Assembly: GCA_020201035.1 (NCBI GenBank)
Contig: JAIVHO010000033.1
Span: forward strand, 1-64,000
DNA: 64,000 nt
Direction of reading: 5' to 3'
DNA from: Bacteroidales bacterium
Lineage (GTDB): Bacteria; Bacteroidota; Bacteroidia; Bacteroidales; VadinHA17
The notes beneath the pieces are model-generated. The model was not told the origin of the DNA. It saw nothing but the letters and a program-made list of their open reading frames with translations, and did no database searches. The position numbers and the translations under genes were made by a program. This document shows, piece by piece, positions 1 to 8,803 of the stretch (the stretch's first letter is position 1; each line of letters opens with the position of its first letter).

Positions 1-2065
1 TGCATGTCTTATTCTGACAGACATAAATGGTTGTCTGCCCTGGAATAAGTTTATTTTCAGTAAGTGATAATGATTTCTCATCCTTTCCTCCATAGAAAAA
101 TGCGTCAGGCAAATAGTAATTATTGAATTCTTTCAGAAGTGCCGGATAATTTTCACCGGCAATTGCCACTTCATAAGGCTGTTTAACAAACCATGTCATC
201 AATATATCCCAGTTGGCATAATTGGCTCCTCCTCTAAGGGCATCTTTTCTTACATTATTAATCATCTTCCCGGACTTATTAATGTATTCATCAATGCTGA
301 AATAGGAGCCAAGAATAAATAAATCTTTTGCTATCACAGAATTTGCTGAAGGGATCACATTATCTAGTATCTCCATTTTTCTTGCTATCAGTGCAGGATC
401 AAGGTCTGAGGTATAATAAAACATTCCGCTCTCAGAATCATAAAAATGCTTCAGAGTATAATCTGTTAAGCTTTGAGCCTTATCAAGCCATTTTTCATCA
501 AATGTAATCTGGTATAACGAAATAAAGGCATCAATTGTAAGTGCATAATCATCGAGAAATGCATTAACAGATGCTTTGCCGTTCTTATAATTTCTGAATA
601 GCTTCCCATCCGTAGTTTTTAACCTGTGAAGAATAAATTCTGCATTCTTTAATGCGGCATCCAGAAATTTCTGCTCATTGAATACCCTGTAAGCATCGAT
701 ATATCCTTTCAGCATTAATGCATTCCATCCTGTAAGAATTTTATCGTCGGTTGCCGGATACACTCGTTTTGACCGTTCTTTGAACATTAGCTCTTCCGCC
801 GAGCTAATCTTCTCGGCCAGTTCAGTTTCGGTTATCTTATATTTTTCAGCAATTTTCTTATCCGATATGGATTTATAAAGAATGTTTTTACCTTTCTCCC
901 AGTTGCCTTTATCGGTGATACTAAAATAATCACTTATTATTCCTGCATCATTGCCAGGTATTCTTCTTATCTCTTCTTTTGTCCATACGTAAAATTTCCC
1001 CTCTTCTCCTTCGCTGTCAGCATCGAGCGATGAATAGAAACCACCTTCTTTTGAAGTCAGTTCCCTCTCAACAAAATCAAGGGTCCCATATACGATATTT
1101 TTATACCTGGAATCTTTTGTTATCTGATAAGCAGTTGAATACAAGCTGACAAGTTGTGCGTTATCATAAAGCATTTTTTCAAAATGAGGCACTCTCCAGT
1201 AAGCATCGGTTGAATATCTCGCAAAACCTCCCCCGATCTGATCGTAGATACCTCCATCTGCCATTTTATCGAGTGTTGTAGTTACGGCAGTAAGGGCAGT
1301 CTGATCGCCTGTCAGATAATTATAATGCAATAAAAACTGATATCCGACCGGCACAGGAAACTTTGGAGCGCCGGCATATCCCCCGTTTATATGGTCAAAT
1401 CTACCCTTCCAGTTATTATAGATTGTTTTCAGATCATCAGCATTGAATGGAATGTTTTCTTTGGTTATGTTTATTAATTCAACTGACTTTACTCCGTTGG
1501 TTAATGCTTCAGCCTGTTCTTCTGTCTTGTCCGGGTTCTTATTCGCATATTCGGAAACCAGGTTTAACACCTTGAGCCAATTTTCTTTTGAGAAGTAAGT
1601 ACCTCCGTAAATTGGCCTTCCGTCGGGAAGTGCAATGACATTGAGTGGCCATCCTCCACTTCCTGTGAGCAACTGTACAGCATGCATATAAACCTGGTCA
1701 ATGTCGGGGCGCTCTTCTCTGTCAACCTTGATGGCAATATAATTTTCGTTCATTACCCTTGCGACAGTTGTATCCTCAAAATTTTCATGCATCATAACAT
1801 GACACCAATGGCAGGAAGAATAACCAATACTTATAATTATCAGCTTATTTTCTTTTTTAGCTTTTTCAAGGGCTTCCTCACCCCAGGGATACCAGTTTAC
1901 AGGATTATGGGCATGTTCCAGCAGGTAGGGACTGCTTTCACTTATTAGCGCATTGGTATATGGAAATACTTTCATTTGGTTTTTCTCCTTCTTCTCCTGC
2001 GAACTGGCACAGAAGTCATTTAATAAAACTAACAGAATTAATATTATATAGTTCAAAAGTCTCAT
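1..2065 (-). CDS. YyaL/DUF255 thioredoxin-domain protein (3' end cut off)
   Basis: About 688 residues are visible; the C-terminus lies beyond the left edge, probably by only some 10-20 residues since the family's late VCQNKTC-type segment is reached. A signal peptide (hydrophobic residues 4-16, ending near CASSQ) suggests export. The N-terminal thioredoxin-like domain carries NPVNWYPWG (54-62) and the CHWC redox motif (85-88), followed by the [11 protein letters not shown] stretch; the rest is an alpha-helical toroid like N-acylglucosamine 2-epimerases ([23 protein letters not shown]). Members are annotated as spermatogenesis-associated protein 20 homologues or YyaL; the reaction is not established. 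Start chosen at the ATG giving the signal peptide. Family assignment is confident, function is not. Confidence 0.88.
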   Translation of the reverse strand, partial: MRLLNYIILILLVLLNDFCASSQEKKEKNQMKVFPYTNALISESSPYLLEHAHNPVNWYPWGEEALEKAKKENKLIIISIGYSSCHWCHVMMHENFEDTTVARVMNENYIAIKVDREERPDIDQVYMHAVQLLTGSGGWPLNVIALPDGRPIYGGTYFSKENWLKVLNLVSEYANKNPDKTEEQAEALTNGVKSVELINITKENIPFNADDLKTIYNNWKGRFDHINGGYAGAPKFPVPVGYQFLLHYNYLTGDQTALTAVTTTLDKMADGGIYDQIGGGFARYSTDAYWRVPHFEKMLYDNAQLVSLYSTAYQITKDSRYKNIVYGTLDFVERELTSKEGGFYSSLDADSEGEEGKFYVWTKEEIRRIPGNDAGIISDYFSITDKGNWEKGKNILYKSISDKKIAEKYKITETELAEKISSAEELMFKERSKRVYPATDDKILTGWNALMLKGYIDAYRVFNEQKFLDAALKNAEFILHRLKTTDGKLFRNYKNGKASVNAFLDDYALTIDAFISLYQITFDEKWLDKAQSLTDYTLKHFYDSESGMFYYTSDLDPALIARKMEILDNVIPSANSVIAKDLFILGSYFSIDEYINKSGKMINNVRKDALRGGANYANWDILMTWFVKQPYEVAIAGENYPALLKEFNNYYLPDAFFYGGKDEKSLSLTENKLIPGQTTIYVCQNKTC

Positions 2066-2135
2066 TTATCCCCTCCGTATAATTATCAATATAAGTTGTC
2101 TCATTGTCGGATATAAAAAGTAACCTCGACTGAAC

Positions 2136-2343
2136 TCATTTAAATTCACTCATTATTGCGCGCTTTATCATTGACTTTGATGGATAACCTTTATTATGGT
2201 TACCTGGATATAATCTGCAGCTAATAACAGGCAGATCATTTATTCTTGACTCTTCAATATCATTTTCGTTCACCTGTTGTCAATTCACTTGCAATCTCAT
2301 TTAGTTTTAAATAATTGCCGGAGTGTGTCGGAGTGTTTGTTAC
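2136..2343 (-). pseudogene. Possible decayed coding remnant in the 2066-2455 gap
   Basis: The 390-base gap between the DUF255 gene and the hip locus has no intact gene. On the minus strand two short frames read like protein and overlap as if split by a frameshift: one (2260-2343) ends in NYLKLNEIASELTTGERK, the next (2136-2273, GTG start possible) contains LPVISCRLYPGNHNKGYPSK and ends at a TGA. I do not recognise the family. It could be a remnant of one small gene or chance open frame; no promoter or terminator is obvious in the gap. Confidence 0.25.
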
Positions 2344-2455
2344 TCAAGGAAGCTTATGCGATCATCCCGACCTTAATTGGACAATTATATCAATAGGCAA
2401 AAACCGGAACAATGACTATTGAACATACCGAACTTAATACCCATAAATTTAGAGA

Positions 2456-3265
2456 TTATAATAGTTTTTCAAAAACATAAGACATAACATCCTGTTCAGT
2501 CTTAGAAAGTTGGTGCCTATTGGCTAGGCTTCTCCACATACTTACAGACATTCTTACATCCTCGATAATTTTCAATGCTTTTGCTTTTTGCAGACGGAAA
2601 AAATCAATAACGTCTAAAGCGACCTCCAGATTTAAAGAATTGTCATCCAGAGAAATGTTAAGCGATAATCCTGTGCCGTCCTCATCAGGATTTAAATCAA
2701 ATGCAGGAGAGAGAATCCATCCTTTATCTGTAAGAATAAATCCATGATTGCGAAGATGATCATCAGTATTAGACACAAAAATGCTGAAAACTATTCTCCT
2801 CCATAACTCTGTCAAATCATTTTCTATATTGGCTCCGTTGTTGGATAAAAAATCTACTATTTCAAGGTAGCTTGCACCTTCCTTGAAATCTGTGCCATCA
2901 ATATACCCAAGCATTGTCATAGCAGAGGCATAATGAATTCGTTCACCTTTGGATGTTCTGTCAAATCGTTTAGTAAAAAATGTAGAATGGCCGCCTGAAT
3001 ATTTTTGAATCCTGGAAGAAGCAACATTTATTCCCGCATTTCTGGCAATTTCATTTGCAACCATCTCCCATCCTCCTATGTCTTTTTTATCTGTTTTGCT
3101 TGGAAATTTAGCAATCCATAAATTTCCCTCTGTATCAAGCACACTTGCCTTGGGTCTTGCACCTCCCAGAGATGACCCGGGATTTACAAGCATAATTAAC
3201 CATTTGAGATATTCAGAGTCTTCAATAGCATCATCATCTTCTAACCTTAAGCTTATTTGTTCCAA
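2456..3265 (-). CDS. HipA-type Ser/Thr kinase core (HipT-like), downstream half of a split hipA
   Basis: 269 residues holding the whole HipA kinase core: Gly-rich loop SSLGGARPKA (31-40), ATP-site Lys in WIAKF (53), catalytic loop NTDDHLRNHG (166-175) and the metal-binding SPAFDLNP (186-193). HipA kinases phosphorylate an aminoacyl-tRNA synthetase (GltX for HipA, TrpS for HipT) and stop growth. The frame is continuous with the upstream gene across a single TGA at 3281-3283; the only early start is TTG at 3263-3265, with a poor ribosome site, and the next ATG would delete the Gly-rich loop. So it is either a recent nonsense mutant of a full-length hipA or a naturally split HipS/HipT arrangement. 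Domain call is confident. Confidence 0.8.
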   Translation of the reverse strand: MEQISLRLEDDDAIEDSEYLKWLIMLVNPGSSLGGARPKASVLDTEGNLWIAKFPSKTDKKDIGGWEMVANEIARNAGINVASSRIQKYSGGHSTFFTKRFDRTSKGERIHYASAMTMLGYIDGTDFKEGASYLEIVDFLSNNGANIENDLTELWRRIVFSIFVSNTDDHLRNHGFILTDKGWILSPAFDLNPDEDGTGLSLNISLDDNSLNLEVALDVIDFFRLQKAKALKIIEDVRMSVSMWRSLANRHQLSKTEQDVMSYVFEKLL

Positions 3266-3280
3266 TTCTTTTATTGAAGT

Positions 3281-3730
3281 TCAGGGTGGAGAGGCAAAAT
3301 CTTTATTGTCATTCAAGAATGGTCCATCTAATTTATTCTTAAATCGCAAGGCTCCCATTCGATGGCCGTCAAAGACACCTAAAAGATAATCAGATTCTCT
3401 AAGAACGCTTCCACTTCTACCTTCTTCCCTCGCCATTGCCGCTTCACGTTTTCTCATAAGAAGACGGCCCCATCTATCTGGAGATGAATCCAGAAATATT
3501 CCAAAGTTCATCTTTTCATCACTCGAATATTGAGAACCTGTATATAGATGTAATTCAGGATCCAATATCTGAGAATAATTAGATTTCAACCAACTATCAG
3601 AATAACTAAAAGAAAAGATTTCCTTTCCTCTTGTAAATTCTGATTGAAGTTCGCCCATGTAGACTGGTTCTTTCATGCCTGCCCAATGTGCATAGACATA
3701 AATAATTCTATTGTTATTCTTTGCTCCCAT
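3281..3730 (-). CDS. HipA N-terminal subdomain (HipS-like), upstream half of a split hipA
   Basis: 149 residues matching the N-terminal subdomain 1 of HipA (Couple_hipA): VYMGELQSE near residue 24, the F-SYS-SWL segment, then FGIFLDSSPDRWGRLLM and YLLGVFDGHRMGALRFK. It ends at ASPP followed by TGA, exactly where full-length HipA proteins usually continue with a tryptophan (PPW-type junction). Its start overlaps the end of the hipB-like gene by 17 bases, typical of co-translation. In HipBST systems this subdomain is a separate protein (HipS) that acts as antitoxin to HipT; gene order here (HTH, N-subdomain, kinase core) is the same. Whether it folds and acts alone is inference. Confidence 0.75.
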   Translation of the reverse strand: MGAKNNNRIIYVYAHWAGMKEPVYMGELQSEFTRGKEIFSFSYSDSWLKSNYSQILDPELHLYTGSQYSSDEKMNFGIFLDSSPDRWGRLLMRKREAAMAREEGRSGSVLRESDYLLGVFDGHRMGALRFKNKLDGPFLNDNKDFASPP

Positions 3731-4058
3731 CAGTCAGTCTTTTATTCTTAGCTTTGGGTGCACGTCCTTTCACTATTAATTTTGCATCCTGGAGTTTTCT
3801 CCCAAGAGTATCATCACTTGCCAATTGTAAAATATCCTTATCCAATCCGAGAACGAAAAGAACTTTTATATATGCACCAATACTTACATTTGGATTACCC
3901 TTTTCAATAGATAATAATGTAGGCCTACTGATATTGGCTCTTTCAGCTACCTGCTGTGTGCTATATTTTCTTCTTAACCTTGCAAGTTTGAGGTTTTCAC
4001 CAAGAGTTGAAAGTGTCTTTTGTGCTTTAGGCAATAATACCGAATTCCTTGTTTTCAT
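3714..4058 (-). CDS. HipB-like XRE-family antitoxin/repressor
   Basis: 114 residues with an XRE/Cro helix-turn-helix at about 18-75: LGENLKLARLRRKYSTQQVA, SRPTLLSIEKG, then NVSIGAYIKVLFVLGL. The basic tail (KGRAPKAKNKR) is lysine-rich. In this family the protein dimerises, represses its own operon and neutralises the kinase encoded downstream. It is the first gene of a three-frame unit (HTH, HipA N-subdomain, HipA core) and overlaps the next frame by 17 bases. Two matching inverted repeats just upstream (4061-4110) are the obvious autoregulatory sites. Start ATG is the only one placed between operator and HTH. Confidence 0.85.
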   Translation of the reverse strand: MKTRNSVLLPKAQKTLSTLGENLKLARLRRKYSTQQVAERANISRPTLLSIEKGNPNVSIGAYIKVLFVLGLDKDILQLASDDTLGRKLQDAKLIVKGRAPKAKNKRLTDGSKE

Positions 4059-4060
4059 AA

Positions 4061-4110
4061 CGTAAGATATAATTTACAAATATATACTTTATTGTAAATT
4101 ATAGCTTACA
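4061..4110 (-). promoter_or_regulatory. Paired HipB-type operators around the hip promoter
   Basis: Two copies of a 5+8+5 inverted repeat sit 32 bp apart: CGTAA-N8-TTACA at 4061-4078 and a perfect TGTAA-N8-TTACA at 4093-4110. The two sites are also inverted copies of each other (18-bp arms 4062-4079 and 4092-4109 with one mismatch). A Bacteroidota -7 element (TATATTTG, minus strand, 4084-4077) lies between them and overlaps the proximal site, which ends 3 bases before the hipB start codon. The 5+8+5 geometry is that of the E. coli HipB operators (TATCC-N8-GGATA). Autorepression is inference from this layout. Confidence 0.65.
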
Positions 4111-4153
4111 TTATCATAATTATTTTAATAGTTTTCCGGTCTTCGACACTGGG

Positions 4154-4327
4154 TCACCCAAAATTAAAAATTTGAGCTAAATTCCTTTGCTCATCGGTGA
4201 TTAACATTATATGCGATACTTCCTTGTCTTGAGTTTTAGCTTTCACTTGATAGATTGTTTTAGCGATTTCGATCGCTTTTTCAGGGCTAATGGTTGATTG
4301 CATCTCTTTTAAGCTTAAAACACCAAA
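4154..4327 (-). pseudogene. C-terminal transposase remnant (IS1634/IS4-type?)
   Basis: A minus-strand frame from about 4327 to the TGA at 4154-4156 reads FGVLSLKEM, SPEKAIEIAKTIYQVK, LITDEQRNLAQIFNF. This looks like the last ~55 residues of a DDE transposase (the KAIEIAKTIYQ...L-L-T-EQ---A-LF ending known from IS1634-like proteins). No catalytic part is present, and the frame is cut exactly where the DUF305 gene ends, so it is a fragment left by an old insertion or deletion. Family assignment is from memory of the ending and is tentative. Confidence 0.4.
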
Positions 4328-4819
4328 TTATTTATCTGCCTGCAATCTTTTAATTAAAGCTTGCATCTCTGCAATTTCCTTTTCCTGGGCCTTAATAATT
4401 TCATCTGCCAGTTGCCTTACTTCCGGATCTTTTATATCAGCTCTTTTACTTGTGAGAATAGCTATTGAATGATGCGGAATCATTGCCTTCATATATAGTA
4501 TATCACCTATTGGAGTTTGCGTCCTTACCAAGGTTAAAGCACTTGTAAAAAGAATTAAGCTGCTCAAAAAAATTGCAATATTTTTCTTTTTATTCTTGTA
4601 CATATTCAACATAAACAATAGCATTATCACTGCCATGGCAGATATCCCTAAACAAGCCATATAAAAACGGGTAAGACTGAAATAAACGTGGTCTGTTTCG
4701 TAGCTATTAAAATACATTGTAATGTACATTGCGATGAAAGATAACAGCAACATCATTACAAATTTTGTATAGTTGCTTTTGCTCTCTTTGCTTTGACTCA
4801 TATCGTGATAATTTTCCAT
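4328..4819 (-). CDS. DUF305 membrane protein
   Basis: 163 residues from the ATG at 4819 (an in-frame ATG at 4864 adds 15 residues with no support). Three hydrophobic segments (KFVMMLLLSFIAMYITMYF, FYMACLGISAMAVIMLLFML, NIAIFLSSLILFTSALTLV) are followed by a soluble tail with the DUF305 signature MKAMIPHHSIAIL and DPEVRQLADEIIKAQEKEI. The paired histidines suggest metal binding; DUF305 proteins are often found with copper or other metal-resistance genes on mobile DNA, but no such neighbours are present here. Flanked on both sides by insertion-sequence debris, consistent with arrival by transfer. Function unknown. Confidence 0.75.
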   Translation of the reverse strand: MENYHDMSQSKESKSNYTKFVMMLLLSFIAMYITMYFNSYETDHVYFSLTRFYMACLGISAMAVIMLLFMLNMYKNKKKNIAIFLSSLILFTSALTLVRTQTPIGDILYMKAMIPHHSIAILTSKRADIKDPEVRQLADEIIKAQEKEIAEMQALIKRLQADK

Positions 4820-4879
4820 TTTATATATTATTTTTAGTTGAATCCATTTCCTTATAGATACCATTCAGTTTACATGTCG

Positions 4880-5170
4880 CACTTAAAATTACACCGAAAA
4901 TTTTATTCAGCAGCTTCCGAACACGATCTATTTACAGGAAAACCTATAATGACCTCCAGTCAACGGTTGCTTCGTTACCTGCTGATGTCGAAAAAACAAT
5001 ATCCGGGTACCTGTTGGCCAGATCAATCAGTTTATGTATTCCGGAGATTGGTTTCCCTGTTCAGGCGCAGCACCTTTTCAATTATTTCGAGCACCATCTC
5101 TGCATGAATGCTGGAATCGTATAAACGGATATAGTTCCAATGTCACTGAAGTCTTCTCCCGTGAGGGATA
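4880..5170 (-). pseudogene. Degenerate IS21-family istA remnant
   Basis: The roughly 400-base gap 4820-5221 has no intact gene. On the minus strand, broken frames read YIRLYDSSIHAEMVLEIIEKV, then after a frameshift APEQGNQSPEYIN, then LIDLANRYPDIVF, followed by stops. The order (HAEMV..EII, PEQG..S, a L-LA-RY segment) is that of the C-terminal part of IstA transposases. Several frameshifts and stops show it is dead. No terminal inverted repeats or istB were found. Confidence 0.4.
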
Positions 5171-5221
5171 AAAGTTTATCGCTTCTGAATGACATATTAT
5201 TTGATATTAACTGTTTTCCTG

Positions 5222-8200
5222 TTAAATAATGGTAAATTCTATCTTCCTTACTTCTCCACTGCGTCTGAAAATAGCATTGCTGGTCTCTTCATCAATAATA
5301 AAACCTTCAGTCACTTTATGGGACCCGTCGGCGTACCAGATAGTGATCTCATTCTTTGTACCTCTGGCATATACTACCGGTACCTGGCAAAGTGTGAAAG
5401 CAAATTGTCCTGAATGAAGTTTAAGTAAACTGTTCTTTCCTTCCGCATCGAGAAAATAGAAATTCTGATCCTGATTGAGCAGTTCGTTTTTGTTTAACAT
5501 TGACTGAGACAGGACAATACTTCCCTTTCTTATTCTTACACCCAGTTCCCCGAACCTGGCAATGATGTCCTCTTTTACCTGACCGGTAAGACCCGGTTGT
5601 CTGGCACCAGCACCTGCAGGAGTATGAGAATATGCATCAATGGGAAAAGCACCATGCAGGGCAGGCGATTTATGGGTCCCCAGTCCTTTTCTTATTTCAA
5701 AATAATGATCTCTTATCTTTTGGAGTGTTTTTAAATCTGCCTTCTCCTCTTCACCGGCAATAAATCTTTCCTGTGTAGCAAGCAGAAGCTTCGATACCAT
5801 ATGCCAGTAAATACTTCCCAAACCTTCATACCCGTAGAAGGTACCGGACCGGCCGGTAAACGACTGATGATCAAAGACTGATTCGTATATTTCAAGAATC
5901 TTTCCCTTTTCCTTCCTTACCAGGTCACCATAACGCTTCCGGTCAAGGCTCTCCAGAGCTTTTGATAAGACGTTACTGTTTCTGAATATACCGTTAAAAT
6001 GGTAGTTCCCTGTTATATCCCTGGTTACTATTGAACTGTTACCGTCAAGCATTAGTCTCTGCAGCAGTTCTGACCCGGCAATTTTACCGGGGGCAATGAG
6101 ATTCTTCTGAATAAATTCAGGCAATACCCTGAAGGGATAGAGTAAATAGCTTTCCTGATCGGTTCTGTAGAGTTTACTCGCTCTCAGTGCATCCAGTACC
6201 ACCAGACAATTATCTGTGTCCAGATAACCTGAACTCAATACAGCTACCTGTCCTTCGAGCATTTCATAAAGATTTCTTACTGAAATACTTTGTGAGCCGA
6301 AGGAAACCAGATTATATGAGTGGTACAGTCCGTCAGCACGCCTGTTCTTATCAATTGATTGCTCGAAATAGGCCAAAACCATCTGCATGAACTCCACCAA
6401 TCGTTCTCTGCTAACAGAGCTGACCTCACCTGAGAACGAATTCGCATAAATTGATTCCCTGTAATCGCTTCCTGCTTTCCCGAGCTGGTATGTAATGCTG
6501 AATCTCTCACTATCAGAAAAACCCTTTTTAATCAAATCCTTATGTTCTTCGAAAGCTGAAAAAATCTTTTCAAATAATTCAAAAACCTCAGCCGATATAT
6601 TAAAACTGTCTATTGTTATGCCGGCCAGCTTTCTTTGCCAGAATGATACAGATCTCCTCAAATAATAGAGGGTAACCATTGATACCCCGTTGCCAACAAG
6701 TGCATTATTGGCATCATTCCACTCAGGACGTTGGGTATTAAGCCAGATTCCTGCTTCGGGGATAAAATTGGACAGCTTTGACAGCAAAGGGCACAGAATC
6801 TTTTCCATCAAATTTACACTGTGGATCTCCCCTGTTCTCAATGTAAGCAATTTGGCGTCTGCTCCGATTTCACCAGTTAATTTCTCAATTTTTCTGTCAA
6901 GGTCTCCATCAAACAGTATAGTATCTTTTGGATTAGCAATTATGCTGTCAATATTTTTTATCCTGTAGGGTACATTGGCGTAAACAAATAGCTTTCTGGT
7001 AAGAAGTTCATCAAGTTTCCCCGGATGATAATTCTCCGATTGCTCAAGAAATTTCTGTATATATATAACCTGGTGGTCGCCCCAGTATCCGATAAATGAC
7101 CACGGATCATCAGGATCAGGGCGTTCCCAGTCCATCCCCGACCTCGTTAACCTGTATGGGTTATAGCCATCAGCAGTAGTCGCATTTACAAATTTACATA
7201 TTATCGATTCGATATATTCAGGATAGGACAAAGTCAGGGCTTCCCAGTTCTGAAATATATCGCGCCAGTTACCCTGATAATCCAGTTTAAGGCTGCCGTC
7301 CTCATTTTTTGTCTCGATGGAGAACTGATTCCATGGCCTGCTTGGATCACCATGCCTGCGACTGAAGGCTAAAGGAAGGTATTCATAACATATCCTTTCC
7401 AGATCAGGATTTCCAGTCATTTTCATCCTCACGATCAGATCATCATAATGAATACTATCTGGCAGATTCTCAAGTTCTCTGCTGAACTTATCACTTACCT
7501 CCCTGTTGAACTGTACTATAAATTTTCTGAAATCGGAAGCATCAATCCTGTAACTATTGATAAAAACTCCACCTCTCATCACATTAAACAGCGTATTGGA
7601 AAAGTGGCGTGCAGTAATTAATTCATCCTTACCCGTCTGCAACCCGTCTGCACCGGCCACTATCCTGACCAGATTTACTGTTCCGGCTGCTATATCGTTT
7701 TCTATATTCAAGGTAAGGTCCGTTTCGCTTTTTATATAACTGTCAAGGTTGACCACATCTGTGGAGTCTTTATTAATATCAGCAATCAGGTACCAGCATC
7801 TATTCTCATTTTTCTTGAGCAGTATCTTATTATTAATATAATAAGCTCCCCTTGATGCAAGAATATCAGACTCTGTAATGATTTCACCACCGGCTCTGAA
7901 ATTTTCAAGTTGCTTATCAGATATCAGGAATCTGGTATCTGTCCCTGAATCAGGCGGCACAGACCATACAACCGTGGCCTTAAGTGCTTCACTTGGCTCA
8001 GCTCTATCTACCGGAATAGAGCTGAGCAAAAAAAGGCCTAATTTACTTTCCGGAAGGAGTTCACTTTTCCTGTATGCTTCCAGCAAGTTGCTGTATTCAT
8101 TCTGAAAAGCATAATCAGTTCCGTAAGGGAGAATATTCCTTATGCCGTCAAGGATGTCAACCAATATTTCATTTTCAGAGTTGTTTTCAAGAACTGATTT

Positions 8201-8689
8201 TTTTATCCAGCCAAACTGCTCGCTATTGTACCACCCATATCTAAAACTCAATTCAAGATCAAGGTTATTCTCCTCAAATAAAATCTTATTGCCTGATATG
8301 CTCTTATAAAGGTTTCGCTCAAGCCTGTATATCCCTTCATAATCACTGGCAAATGGTTCCCATAAATAAGTATGATTGCCCCGGTTTACAAGACAAGCGG
8401 TCTTACTTCCTGTTTTATCCCTGTAATCATGAATCTTATCAACGGTATAATATGGAAACAGTGCATTGTCCCGGTTCTTCCGGCCTGCAGAGAGAGAACC
8501 GTTACTGGAAATATACATCCAGTGATCGGAATCGCTGACGACGGTCATAAAGAAATCGGGCATCTGGTGGTAATTACTTATCTTATAGTACTTCTCACCC
8601 TCAAGCTCCACAATACATCCCTTAACCTCTGCAGAATACTTTTTAAAAGCAGTTTTGCCAATATAAATATCTCCTTTATCCTTCAACAT
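5222..8689 (-). CDS. Large cytoplasmic glycoside phosphorylase-like protein (GH94/GH161-related)
   Basis: 1155 residues, no signal peptide, so cytoplasmic. The N-terminal part (about 36-100: YKISNYHQMPDFFMTVVSDS, NALFPYYTVDKIHD) resembles the beta-sandwich of GH94-type phosphorylases; the middle has HGDPSRPWN (446-454), QGNWRDIFQNWEAL (472-485), GYNPYRL (508-514) and IGYWGDHQ (533-540), as expected for an (alpha/alpha)6 catalytic barrel. Size and context point to GH161-like beta-1,3-oligoglucan phosphorylases rather than the ~800-residue GH94 cellobiose enzymes, but I cannot confirm this without alignment. Lies 113 bases after a secreted GH30 gene in the same direction, so the pair could cut a beta-glucan outside and phosphorolyse the oligomers inside. 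Confidence 0.6.
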   Translation of the reverse strand: MLKDKGDIYIGKTAFKKYSAEVKGCIVELEGEKYYKISNYHQMPDFFMTVVSDSDHWMYISSNGSLSAGRKNRDNALFPYYTVDKIHDYRDKTGSKTACLVNRGNHTYLWEPFASDYEGIYRLERNLYKSISGNKILFEENNLDLELSFRYGWYNSEQFGWIKKSVLENNSENEILVDILDGIRNILPYGTDYAFQNEYSNLLEAYRKSELLPESKLGLFLLSSIPVDRAEPSEALKATVVWSVPPDSGTDTRFLISDKQLENFRAGGEIITESDILASRGAYYINNKILLKKNENRCWYLIADINKDSTDVVNLDSYIKSETDLTLNIENDIAAGTVNLVRIVAGADGLQTGKDELITARHFSNTLFNVMRGGVFINSYRIDASDFRKFIVQFNREVSDKFSRELENLPDSIHYDDLIVRMKMTGNPDLERICYEYLPLAFSRRHGDPSRPWNQFSIETKNEDGSLKLDYQGNWRDIFQNWEALTLSYPEYIESIICKFVNATTADGYNPYRLTRSGMDWERPDPDDPWSFIGYWGDHQVIYIQKFLEQSENYHPGKLDELLTRKLFVYANVPYRIKNIDSIIANPKDTILFDGDLDRKIEKLTGEIGADAKLLTLRTGEIHSVNLMEKILCPLLSKLSNFIPEAGIWLNTQRPEWNDANNALVGNGVSMVTLYYLRRSVSFWQRKLAGITIDSFNISAEVFELFEKIFSAFEEHKDLIKKGFSDSERFSITYQLGKAGSDYRESIYANSFSGEVSSVSRERLVEFMQMVLAYFEQSIDKNRRADGLYHSYNLVSFGSQSISVRNLYEMLEGQVAVLSSGYLDTDNCLVVLDALRASKLYRTDQESYLLYPFRVLPEFIQKNLIAPGKIAGSELLQRLMLDGNSSIVTRDITGNYHFNGIFRNSNVLSKALESLDRKRYGDLVRKEKGKILEIYESVFDHQSFTGRSGTFYGYEGLGSIYWHMVSKLLLATQERFIAGEEEKADLKTLQKIRDHYFEIRKGLGTHKSPALHGAFPIDAYSHTPAGAGARQPGLTGQVKEDIIARFGELGVRIRKGSIVLSQSMLNKNELLNQDQNFYFLDAEGKNSLLKLHSGQFAFTLCQVPVVYARGTKNEITIWYADGSHKVTEGFIIDEETSNAIFRRSGEVRKIEFTII

Positions 8690-8775
8690 TTTGGTACTAT
8701 TAATCTGATTATCCTTTAGAAATTGTAGTTACTGTTATGAACATTATCATTAATATCATGCAGAAATCACCGCTT

Positions 8776-8803
8776 GATTCAGCATGTTACTTCCTGCTGA
8801 ATC
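8776..8803 (-). terminator. Hairpin after the GH30 stop codon
   Basis: A perfect 9-bp inverted repeat (GATTCAGCA / TGCTGAATC, 10-base loop) begins at the GH30 stop codon. No T-run follows on the minus strand, so it may be a mRNA-stabilising or attenuating hairpin between the GH30 gene and the phosphorylase-like gene rather than a full terminator. Confidence 0.35.

Noticed and set aside
3281-3283. Selenocysteine or recoded TGA in hipA
   Set aside because: The position is Trp in relatives, not Cys/Sec, and no selenocysteine insertion structure or other recoded TGA is seen; nonsense mutation or a split gene explains it.
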